Below are positions 5,554 through 13,248 of a stretch of DNA of 21,183 bases, in pieces (position 1 is the first letter of the stretch; each line of letters begins with the position of its first letter). A program made the position numbers and the translations under genes. Source of the stretch: a virus; the IMG/VR virus record IMGVR_UViG_3300042353_000221, positions 1 through 21,183 of that record, one strand, 5' to 3'. The notes below the pieces were generated by a model that ran no database searches, was not told the DNA's origin, and worked only from the letters and a program-made list of their open reading frames with translations.

Positions 5554-5784
5554 CCTGTCGACCTTGCCGTCCAGCTTGTCAAAGATGCGCCCCAGCAGGT
5601 CGCGGATCTCTTTGAGGTCTGACCTGTAGTCGTCCCGCGTCACATAGGTCTTGGGTAGCTCGACCGACAGGCGGGTCAGGTCGGCTTTCAACTCCTTGAC
5701 CGCTGACCACAACTCCCTTGCGAACCAGCCGGTAACCGCACAAGCGGTAGCAAGGCCAATGTCGATCAGGTGTTGCGAATCCAT
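5548..5784 (-). CDS. single-pass membrane protein with cytoplasmic or periplasmic coiled coil
   Basis: A 78-residue protein. An N-terminal membrane helix (DIGLATACAVTGWFARELW, residues about 7-25) is followed by a heptad-rich charged helix to the end (VKELKADLTRLSVELPKTYVT ... IRDLLGRIFDKLDGK). Phages often have such TM-plus-coil proteins near lysis or tail genes, and their role is usually unknown. I chose ATG 5784, which overlaps the upstream stop by ATGA, over a longer start at 5826. It is the last gene of the minus-strand operon and collides with the plus-strand cassette. Confidence 0.75.
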   Translation of the reverse strand: MDSQHLIDIGLATACAVTGWFARELWSAVKELKADLTRLSVELPKTYVTRDDYRSDLKEIRDLLGRIFDKLDGKVDRS

Positions 5785-6044
5785 CAGATCATCCTTGCGA
5801 GCAGTGGCACCGCCCCGCCGGCACACGTTGCCAGGGCATCAAACCATTCTACCCCGTGCGTGGGCGTCAAGCCTGCTCTGATAGCACGTTGGTTGGAGAG
5901 CCAGTCGAGCACCTCCTTGCCAACTGCGGCCAGCACTACGAGGCCATAGGCAGCGTCAGGGCGGCGCAGGACCACTAGGGCGGCTAGGAAGATCAGCGCG
6001 CCGTAGATGGCGTGGTTGGCCTTGTCGGCGGGCAGTTGAGGCAT
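5784..6044 (-). CDS. membrane protein resembling the YfiM/DUF2279 layout
   Basis: An 86-residue protein with the pattern DKANHAIYGAL, then GKEVLDW, then D-ALATCAGG, spread over two hydrophobic segments (about 12-25 and 33-45) and a weaker third. The conserved DKxxH...GKExxD...DxxxxxxGG arrangement is seen in YfiM-like predicted lipoproteins and in phage proteins, function unknown. I prefer ATG 6044 (TGATG with the upstream stop) to GTG 6047. Coupled by ATGA to the next gene; both could act at the envelope. Confidence 0.68.
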   Translation of the reverse strand: MPQLPADKANHAIYGALIFLAALVVLRRPDAAYGLVVLAAVGKEVLDWLSNQRAIRAGLTPTHGVEWFDALATCAGGAVPLLARMI

Positions 6045-7651
6045 CACGGGTTAGCCTGAGCGTCTTCGTACTTGAACACAGCCCCGACAGTCGTGGCAAC
6101 GTAGGTATTGCTGCCGGATGCGTTGTAGCTCGCTGAACTGCTGCGCACCTTGAAGCCGTTTGCCAGCTTGTCTGCATGGGTTCCAAAAGTCACTGCGTTG
6201 CCGTTGATGGTCATCGCCGTGGGGGTGCCGTTCAAGTACACCATCGGGCCGTCTGTGCTAAGGTTGCCGGTGAACGTGCCGCTGGTGGTGACTGTGCCTG
6301 CTGTGAGGTTGTAAGTGTTGAGTGGAAGGTAACCAGTAGGCAAGGTGGGATAAGTAAAAGGGCGTTGACCGAAGTTAGCATGAGCTAAAGTAATCTGATT
6401 ACCTTGATCTGTCAGGTACGGGAAATATGTATCGTTGAGATTACTATATGCCACTCCTTGACTTACACCGTTTTTATAGAAAGTAAGTGTTCCAGCGTCC
6501 ATATCCAATGCAACGCCAATAACATCATTAAGCCCCAAAAACGTTGCCCCGTATGAAACAACAACGCTGTTGTTTCTTTTTTGCCCGCTGTACGCCATGT
6601 AGATGTACGAACCCGCTGAAATGCCCGGCCCGTTCTGAGCGTCAGTGTAAACGTTATTGGTAATGCCTACAGTCAAATCAGTAGTTGAACCTTGAGTAAT
6701 TTCCCAATAGAACTTACCAGATGACACGCCTATTGTGGCAACAGCATAGTTGTAGTACGTTGCTCCAGACTTTGTAAACGTCAGATTTCCGTTTTGTATG
6801 ACTGCGGTTGATCCTACCTTTGCCAACGGATTCAACACAGCATAGTTCGCCGCAGTAGCACTTGTGAGTGTCGGCACATCAGTCAGTGAGTCGTATGTGG
6901 ACCCGGCTGTGAGGCTGATGTTGTTGGGTGTCCAGTTGTTACCGTTGCCGCTGGAGTCTGCTACTAGGGTAGATGTGCTGGTGGTGTTGGTGAACGGCAA
7001 ATAGAACCCATTGGTCCCGTATGTCCCGGCGTACTTGATGGGGAGCCACTGGTTGTAGATGCTGGATGCGCCGAAGGCTGTGGGGGCTAGCTGCTGCCCA
7101 TCAATAAAGTTAAACTCTGCTAGTTCGCCGTCAAGGTATTGGTTATAGCTGCCAGAGTACAAAGCGCCAATTGCTTGGACCGCGCCGCTTCTATTGATAG
7201 CTGAAACGCCATTTAATGAGGGATAAGTAGCAGTGGAAAAACTTGTAACCTGCGTACCGTTTACATACATCTTCATGCGGTTGGAAGAAGTTGCTTGAGT
7301 TGTATCCACCGCTACTATAACGTGATACCAAGCTGCTGGGTCACGAAACAGTTGTGTGGTTATAATCTCACCATTTGCCCCGCCATTATTAACCCAAAAA
7401 GCCAAACTAGTGTCCGTATTAAACTGAAACGAACTGTAATCCCCTGCGGAACCGCTACCAGCAGAAAAAATTGAATATGCTGCAAACGTTCCACGCTTAA
7501 CCCAAACGCTTATGGTGTACTTGGTTTGGGCGGTGGGAGTGCCCGCAGTCCTGTTCAGGTACGCACTCGCAGAAGACCGGAAACGCAGGGATTTGTTCAG
7601 GAAGTACCCCGTCACCGCACGGGTCAGGAAGGAGTTGAGTGCTGCAAACAT
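6044..7651 (-). CDS. LamG-SPRY phage adhesin (tail or receptor-binding protein)
   Basis: A 535-residue virion-type protein, probably surface-exposed. Residues about 20-190 form a LamG-like concanavalin fold (SLRFRSSASAYLNRT, YTISVWVKRG, AWYHVIVAVD, MKMYVNGTQV, YLDGELAEFNFIDG). Residues about 285-430 form a SPRY-like domain (GKFYWEI, DVIGVALDMDAGTLTFYKNG, ANFGQRPF). The end (NGFKVRSSSASYNASG ... FKYEDA) matches a terminal motif common in such phage proteins. ATG 7651 overlaps the upstream stop by one base (TAATG). The DNA is AT-richer than its neighbours, for example 27 of 60 G+C at 6361-6420. Carbohydrate binding is inferred. Confidence 0.82.
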   Translation of the reverse strand: MFAALNSFLTRAVTGYFLNKSLRFRSSASAYLNRTAGTPTAQTKYTISVWVKRGTFAAYSIFSAGSGSAGDYSSFQFNTDTSLAFWVNNGGANGEIITTQLFRDPAAWYHVIVAVDTTQATSSNRMKMYVNGTQVTSFSTATYPSLNGVSAINRSGAVQAIGALYSGSYNQYLDGELAEFNFIDGQQLAPTAFGASSIYNQWLPIKYAGTYGTNGFYLPFTNTTSTSTLVADSSGNGNNWTPNNISLTAGSTYDSLTDVPTLTSATAANYAVLNPLAKVGSTAVIQNGNLTFTKSGATYYNYAVATIGVSSGKFYWEITQGSTTDLTVGITNNVYTDAQNGPGISAGSYIYMAYSGQKRNNSVVVSYGATFLGLNDVIGVALDMDAGTLTFYKNGVSQGVAYSNLNDTYFPYLTDQGNQITLAHANFGQRPFTYPTLPTGYLPLNTYNLTAGTVTTSGTFTGNLSTDGPMVYLNGTPTAMTINGNAVTFGTHADKLANGFKVRSSSASYNASGSNTYVATTVGAVFKYEDAQANP

Positions 7652-8235
7652 TATGCGAACGCCTGGGCTGCGTTACCGTACCAGCTGGTGCCGATGTAGA
7701 CAAAGCTGAGAATGTCTTCTGCACTGGCTGTTGCCGTGATTGTTGGCACAGTGCCACCGGGCCATTTGACGCCGGTGAAGGTGGCCGTGGTCATGCCTGT
7801 TGCTGCTTGGGTCAAGCGAAGGATGAACGAATTGCCTGCTGTAGGGGAAGTCGGCATTGCGAACGTACAAGGCGTTGAGGCCGTCAGCGTAGCGGTGACA
7901 ACTGTGCCTGCCGTAATGACGATTGTTGCCGTGCCTGTAACCGTTCCCAGCGCAGCTACTGACTCAACGTAGCCCGAGATCGTGGGGGTTGTCAGCGTCG
8001 GTGATGTGCTCAGGACAACCGCCACGGTGCCAGTGCTTGAGGCCACTCCAGTCCCGCCACTAGCCACCGGCAACGCAGTGGTTAAGCTCAGGCTCAAAGC
8101 ACTCACAGCCCGCCCAGCGGTCAAGTTGGCCACCGAGACCTGCTTGGTGGTCGAGCTTTGGACAATCGGCAGAACCTCGGTGCCCGCTAGGGGCGTAGTA
8201 CTTGCCGGGAGGGCACTGATTTTTGAGTCAGCCAT
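7651..8235 (-). CDS. short tail-fibre-like virion protein
   Basis: A 194-residue protein starting MADSKISALPASTTPLAGTE, followed by VLPIVQSSTTKQVSVANL. This K-I-S-x-LP ... G-E-xLPI ... K-x-V-S-x-x-xL opening is typical of phage fibre and head-fibre proteins. A Thr/Ala/Val-rich beta region includes a GGTG turn (ASGGTGVASSTG). The C-terminus (ILSFVYIGTSWYGNA) is a common ending for trimeric fibre proteins. It has a ribosome-binding site (AAAGGA) before ATG 8235, and sits between tailspike and LamG-SPRY adhesin. The protein at 20143-20598 has the same N-terminal plan. A fibre or adaptor role is inferred. Confidence 0.72.
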   Translation of the reverse strand: MADSKISALPASTTPLAGTEVLPIVQSSTTKQVSVANLTAGRAVSALSLSLTTALPVASGGTGVASSTGTVAVVLSTSPTLTTPTISGYVESVAALGTVTGTATIVITAGTVVTATLTASTPCTFAMPTSPTAGNSFILRLTQAATGMTTATFTGVKWPGGTVPTITATASAEDILSFVYIGTSWYGNAAQAFA

Positions 8236-8253
8236 TTTGCTTGTTCCTTTGCT

Positions 8254-10857
8254 TTATGATACACGAACAGAGTTGATGCGAGCGTTGATGGCCGTCCCAG
8301 CCGTCTCCTGCAGCACAGACACTAGGCGCAACTCAATCCGGTCTGTAGCAGCAAGTGTTGCGCCTGTGACCGTAAACACATTGTCCGTTGCTGCGTTGGT
8401 CAATGTGATGGCTGCCGACCCCAGGTTAGACCCATGAGCGCCGGTTAAGTTGTTGATTCTGTACGCTGTGAGCGTAAGCGTTTTGGTGCCTGCTGTGCCT
8501 GCTCCGCTGTAGTAGGCATTGGCTGTAACGCTAAGATCGCGGCCCGAAAAGTACCCGTTGCCAGGCTGATATTCCCAGATGACGGTGGATGTAATAGTGG
8601 CGCTGAGTGCGTTGGCAGCGAGCAGGAACGTTGAAGTACCCGGCGTGTTGCTGATGCCAAAAGTAGTGGCCGAAGAGCTTGCTGTAGCCACAGACCCATC
8701 GGCGTTGCGAGCAGAGGTCAGCGCCAGATTGGAGGCCGGGGAGATGCCCGATGCAACTGGCTTGATTGCCCAAGTGTCAAGCACGTAGCCGGTTGTGCCG
8801 GTGTAGCCATAGACCCAAACGGATACAGGGCCGTTGGGGGCGGTGAACGTTGTGCTTGAGGTAGCACTTAGAACCCAAGTCCCGGTGGTTATGGTTGTTG
8901 ACCCGCCGTTGTATCCGTTGCGGATGTATAGGCCGCCAGCAGTGTTGCCGGTTGCGGCAGTGGCGAAAAATGTTACCTTGTACTCGGCCCCAGGGGTAAG
9001 GCCAGGGAGGTTGATGTAAACATCAGAGTTGTTAACTGGCGATCCCGTAAGGGTGATTACGCCAGCAACCGCTGTTACCGTTCCTGTATTGCCAGTAATG
9101 AGGCCAACGTTGTCATCGTTGTAGAAGTCATTTACAAACTTTTCCGAAACAGTGTCCATGCTGAGGAAGCCAGGAAGGACGCCTTCAAACAAGCCAACGC
9201 TGTCTAAATAGAATATTTCTCCAACATCCGACCCATCGGCAGCGCCAGCGTAGACGGTAACCGTAAGTTTTGTGTGCGTGAGAGGAATGGTAAGCGTAGA
9301 GATGACCCACTGCCATCCGCCATTGCACACGGCGCCACGGGGGTAGCTGGTAAAGCTAGACGAAGAGGTAACGTTATCCGTGGACGTAATGTCCAGGCGG
9401 CCCCCAAGCAAGCCAAGACCGGCCTGGGTCCAGACTCGCGCTATTGCGGTGACTGTTTTTCCCACCAAGTGCGGAATAGCAAGGCTTGCGTCGGTCGTAA
9501 TGACCGGACTTGCTCCAGCGCCAATTGTGATCTGCGCAGAGTACAGCGATCCATCGGTTACGCTGACATTCTTTGTGGGAACGCAATTGGTAAACGTCCA
9601 GCCGGAAGGGTTGCTGCCTGTGTCCCAGGTTATAAAACGAGGGTTGTAGATGTAATTGGTTGGCGTCTGCGAAAGCGGGTTGACGCCTTGCGGGCCAAAG
9701 TTCGTGTAGCGCGGAGGCTCGGCCATGACGCGCTGGACCTCTTCGCACCAGACTTGGCTGCCTAGGGCGCTTGGGTGTGTCTCGTCTGTGTATAGCGCTG
9801 CCGGGTCTGGGTACGTCTCAAATGCGGTGTATACATCGATGACGCCAGCACCGACCAGATCGGCAGTTTTGCGCCAGGCGCTTGTGAGCCGTGCGGACTG
9901 GTTTGCTCCGGCAACGCTAGTGCGTGGGTTTTGCAGCGTAATGAACAACCCGGCAAGCGGGGCCATTAGCCTGCAATGGCTGGCGGCAATCACCCATTCT
10001 GGCAGCGCCTCCACTTCAGTGGCGTTGGTGCCAATGTTGTGGCCGTAGTTGATGATGACCAGATCGTAATTAATCCCGGTCCAGATTAGGCTTTGCCGTC
10101 CTCCGTCCGTATAGAAGGTGTTGGTTCCGCTAACGCTGGCGTTGTCAATGAAGACTGTCTGCGCACCGCTGCCGGTGCTTATCGTAGTGTAGGCAGCCCA
10201 TCCCGTAGTATCGTCATACAGGCGGTACTTGATGGTGTGCGTGGTGAGCTCTGTGGCCAGCCATTGGGCGGTAAGGTACACCCATTCGGTGGTCTCATTT
10301 CCGGTAGAGTCGCCGGTGACAAACATGTAGACGTTTGCTTGATTGGCGCGAGACTTCGCCCAGAAGTGCTGCGCCTGTGCCTGCGCCTGGCGTAATTCTG
10401 CGGCCACCGTGTTCGCGGCAGAACTGTTCAGGTAATCGTACCCAACTTGCGCCGCCCCAGCGGATGAGTTTATTTCCTGCAGCTCAGAGCCTACCGTGTC
10501 AACCGGATATGTTTCTGTTGAAAAATAGGAAACATCCCCGGCATTGATGACAAATCCATACCTTGCCGTAGATTCTGATGCGCTATATACCGCACTCCCC
10601 TTGGCGTTTTGAACCAAGATGCTGTAATCGCTGTCCGCGTAAATTACTGCCGGCGTGCCTGAGTTGACAATGTAGCCGCCAGATGTGCGCAGTGGCTGCG
10701 CTGCTGTCTGCGTCAGCGCGGCGTCCCAATAGATGCTGATCGGGTTGGTCTGCGGCGCCAGATTGACCGTGCCGATCCAGATGTAGCCATTGTCCAGCGG
10801 CTGGCCCGCCGTATCGGTGAAGATTGGGTAGGCGGGTTGGATTGATAGTGCGGTCAT
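8254..10857 (-). CDS. tailspike: P22-type head-binding domain fused to SGNH esterase
   Basis: An 867-residue protein. Residues 1-105 are a P22 tailspike-type head-binding domain (IQPAYPIFTDTAGQPLDNGY, then IWIGTVN, IYWDAALTQTAAQPLRTSGG), which attaches the spike to the tail. Residues about 172-385 look like an SGNH hydrolase: GDS (182-184) with S184, an NYGHN block (270-274) and D358-ETH361. The family removes acyl groups, so this spike probably deacetylates host O-antigen or capsule. The C-terminal third holds beta modules, including a carbohydrate-binding-like segment from about 398 (NYIYNPRFITWDTGSNPSGW). Unlike P22, no beta-helix endorhamnosidase is evident. ATG 10857 has AGGAAAG upstream and abuts the previous stop. 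Confidence 0.88.
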   Translation of the reverse strand: MTALSIQPAYPIFTDTAGQPLDNGYIWIGTVNLAPQTNPISIYWDAALTQTAAQPLRTSGGYIVNSGTPAVIYADSDYSILVQNAKGSAVYSASESTARYGFVINAGDVSYFSTETYPVDTVGSELQEINSSAGAAQVGYDYLNSSAANTVAAELRQAQAQAQHFWAKSRANQANVYMFVTGDSTGNETTEWVYLTAQWLATELTTHTIKYRLYDDTTGWAAYTTISTGSGAQTVFIDNASVSGTNTFYTDGGRQSLIWTGINYDLVIINYGHNIGTNATEVEALPEWVIAASHCRLMAPLAGLFITLQNPRTSVAGANQSARLTSAWRKTADLVGAGVIDVYTAFETYPDPAALYTDETHPSALGSQVWCEEVQRVMAEPPRYTNFGPQGVNPLSQTPTNYIYNPRFITWDTGSNPSGWTFTNCVPTKNVSVTDGSLYSAQITIGAGASPVITTDASLAIPHLVGKTVTAIARVWTQAGLGLLGGRLDITSTDNVTSSSSFTSYPRGAVCNGGWQWVISTLTIPLTHTKLTVTVYAGAADGSDVGEIFYLDSVGLFEGVLPGFLSMDTVSEKFVNDFYNDDNVGLITGNTGTVTAVAGVITLTGSPVNNSDVYINLPGLTPGAEYKVTFFATAATGNTAGGLYIRNGYNGGSTTITTGTWVLSATSSTTFTAPNGPVSVWVYGYTGTTGYVLDTWAIKPVASGISPASNLALTSARNADGSVATASSSATTFGISNTPGTSTFLLAANALSATITSTVIWEYQPGNGYFSGRDLSVTANAYYSGAGTAGTKTLTLTAYRINNLTGAHGSNLGSAAITLTNAATDNVFTVTGATLAATDRIELRLVSVLQETAGTAINARINSVRVS

Positions 10858-13248
10858 TTATTGGCTTTCCTGGTCAAATTGGCGCTCAGTCTGGGCCGCA
10901 GTCTGCAGCCATTGAATTCTGGCATCCAATGTTTTCGGCAATTTGGCCGCGTCTGCAAATTTCTGGAAGGATTGTGACATGGCCGCACGACGAATGCTAG
11001 CAGCGCTTGGCGCGCCCCTGGTTGCGGCTTCGACCGCGAGCTTCTGAAAACCCTCATCAGCGAACAGCTTTCCGGCCGCCTTGAGAGCGTCCTTGTTGCC
11101 TTGTGTCATGGCAGTGGTTATCACGGATGTTGCTGCTGCCGCAACTGGGCCGCCCATTGCTGCTGCGCCAGTCACCAGGCCCTTGGCCAATGTGCTCTCC
11201 ATCACCTTGCCGATCAGGCTTTCGGCCTGCATGCCTTGCATCAGCGCCTGGTTCGCCTTGCCGGTGGTCAGGACGTTGGCCCTGGCATCGGTGACGCGCT
11301 TAGAGATTTCGTACAGATCACGCAGCACATTGGATGATCCCTCGCCGAGCGTGTCCACGATGGTCTTGTAGACGGGCGGGTTGGCGCGCAGCTTCGGGTA
11401 AATATCTGCAAACTCTGAGAATCCAAAGCCACCCTTTTCGGCGCCCCTGGCCGAGCGAGTGACGGACGCCAGCGCAGTAGCCACCGTCTCTTTGCGTAGG
11501 TCTTCAGGGACAGTCTTGAGTAGGCGGTTGAACTCTCCCGCATCGCCCTTGGCCGCGCCAGTGATGGCGGTACGCATCTTGTTGGCCAGACTGCCTTCAA
11601 TGTCCTGGCCAAACGCATTCACGATGCGCTTGCCGAGTGCTCGCTCTTTGGCATAGATCAGATTGGCTGCGCGAAGTTGCCGGCGTAGTTCCTCGCCGCC
11701 GATGTTGCCAACGTTCGTCAGTTGATCGTCAGCCAGTGCCGCATACAGGCGCTTGAGGTCCGCTTCGGCCATGCTGCCGTAAGGCGACTCCATCTTGTCA
11801 ATGGCTTTGCCAATCAGGGATTTTTCGCGCTTGAGCAGGCCATATGTCATGCCACCGCGCTCAATCATATTGGCCAGTTTTCGCTCTGCTGCCGACATGC
11901 CCTCTTCGGTTACCTCGGCTTTGACGGCGGCAAGGGTTGCTTGGAGCTTTGGCAGACTGACTGGCGATGTTTTTGGCACCACCTTATCGACCGCAATGTA
12001 AAGGTCGCCCGCTTCAGTATTAAGGTCTGAGCGCGTCTTGGTCAGCGAGTCTTTGATCTTCTGCGACACCACGCCTGGCGCAATTGTTCCTTCAATAAAC
12101 TGAGCATCAAACTGCTTGATTACATCGTCGGCCTTGTCCACGGCCTGCGTGACGGTGTTGCGCCAGGCGGCTTCGGCCTCGCTGCCTGCGGCGGATCGGG
12201 TCAGGCCTGCGGCTGCCCTGATCTGCGGGTTGTCGCTGAACACATCGGCAGGAAGCACAATGCCCAGGCGTTCGGCTGCCTCCTTGGCCGCCACGTTGAC
12301 TTGGGCAAGATCGGCCAGCCGATCGCGTGCGCCAGCCGAGCCGAAACCTGTGCCGGCAGCCTGCTTGACTAGTTTCCCGACTTCCTCTTCTGCAATGACG
12401 GATACGGTAGGCGCTGCGGCTGGAGTTACTGCCGGGGCCACCGCCTGGGCAACCGGGGCAACTGGCGGCACAGCCTCCGGCACCGCCGCAGGAATCTCCG
12501 GAGCCATCATGGGCTCAACGCGAACTGCTGGCGTCGGCATAGGGGTTGGAGCTCGGCCACCCGTAACGCTTTGCGCGCCTCTCCTGACCGCCTGTACAGC
12601 CGGAGGGATCACGCGCTGCAAAACCTGTCCTACTGGGCCGGTGCCTGCTGCAATACCTATTTCAGCAAGGTCTGTTAAACCAGTTCTGCCGCCAGTTGCT
12701 GCTTGACTTACCTCAATCGCTGCTTGAGTTGCGCCAGCGCCAACGATTGCGCCGGGGATGGTTGCCGCACGGCCTGCCGGTGTGAATGCTGCAAGCGCAG
12801 CCGCACCCCGAGGCACATCTTGCAAAGTTACCCCAGGTTCAATAACGTATTCTTTTCCGTCAGTAGGTGAGCGCATAAACACAGTTCCCTGTGCATCAAG
12901 GCGATACGTCAAGCCTGGGAAGTTGGCGGCAAAAATTTTAGCCCGCTCTTCTGAGCCAGCCATCAGCCCACCAAGTGCCGACTTCAACAAGCCAAAAGAC
13001 ATCTGATTGGTCTCTGGCATGTTGTAAATTGTGCGTTTTTCAGAAAGCGCCGCAGCCACTTCAGGTGATGAGGAGCGTCTTGATCCAGTGACCGATTCGG
13101 CCAGGCTTTCAAAAAACCCCATCTTAGGCTGTGATGCCGCCCACTGCTCTGGCGACATTGGGGCCGCTGCAGGCGCCGTAGGAGCGGGCGTAGAGGCCGC
13201 TGGCGCAGCCTGCTTGGTCTGAGATGCCAGCCATTCCTCTGGACTCAT
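10858..13248 (-). CDS. large DNA-ejection protein in the P22 gp16 position
   Basis: A 796-residue protein, last of the three ejection genes and directly upstream of the tailspike, as in P22 (gp16, about 609 residues). I infer a pilot protein that leaves the virion with the DNA and helps it cross the envelope. Layout: an N-terminal repeat (MSPEEWLASQ at 1-10, MSPEQWAASQ at 31-40), a Gly/Ala-rich hydrophobic stretch (about 145-195), a Pro/Ala linker (about 230-285), a long helical part, and a second Ala/Gly hydrophobic segment near 695-720 (LVTGAAAMGGPVAAAATSV). The direct sequence resemblance to gp16 is not provable by eye. ATG 13248 is chosen because it overlaps the upstream stop by ATGA. Confidence 0.75.
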   Translation of the reverse strand: MSPEEWLASQTKQAAPAASTPAPTAPAAAPMSPEQWAASQPKMGFFESLAESVTGSRRSSSPEVAAALSEKRTIYNMPETNQMSFGLLKSALGGLMAGSEERAKIFAANFPGLTYRLDAQGTVFMRSPTDGKEYVIEPGVTLQDVPRGAAALAAFTPAGRAATIPGAIVGAGATQAAIEVSQAATGGRTGLTDLAEIGIAAGTGPVGQVLQRVIPPAVQAVRRGAQSVTGGRAPTPMPTPAVRVEPMMAPEIPAAVPEAVPPVAPVAQAVAPAVTPAAAPTVSVIAEEEVGKLVKQAAGTGFGSAGARDRLADLAQVNVAAKEAAERLGIVLPADVFSDNPQIRAAAGLTRSAAGSEAEAAWRNTVTQAVDKADDVIKQFDAQFIEGTIAPGVVSQKIKDSLTKTRSDLNTEAGDLYIAVDKVVPKTSPVSLPKLQATLAAVKAEVTEEGMSAAERKLANMIERGGMTYGLLKREKSLIGKAIDKMESPYGSMAEADLKRLYAALADDQLTNVGNIGGEELRRQLRAANLIYAKERALGKRIVNAFGQDIEGSLANKMRTAITGAAKGDAGEFNRLLKTVPEDLRKETVATALASVTRSARGAEKGGFGFSEFADIYPKLRANPPVYKTIVDTLGEGSSNVLRDLYEISKRVTDARANVLTTGKANQALMQGMQAESLIGKVMESTLAKGLVTGAAAMGGPVAAAATSVITTAMTQGNKDALKAAGKLFADEGFQKLAVEAATRGAPSAASIRRAAMSQSFQKFADAAKLPKTLDARIQWLQTAAQTERQFDQESQ

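Noticed and set aside
5552-5601. GACCTG ... CAGGTC inverted repeat at the convergent junction as a terminator
   Set aside because: The arms are only six bases, the loop is 38 bases and no T tract follows.
12116-12706. 196-residue plus-strand frame within the gp16-slot gene
   Set aside because: Ala/Gly/Thr-rich mirror of the Ala/Pro-rich ejection protein; no motif or ribosome-binding site.
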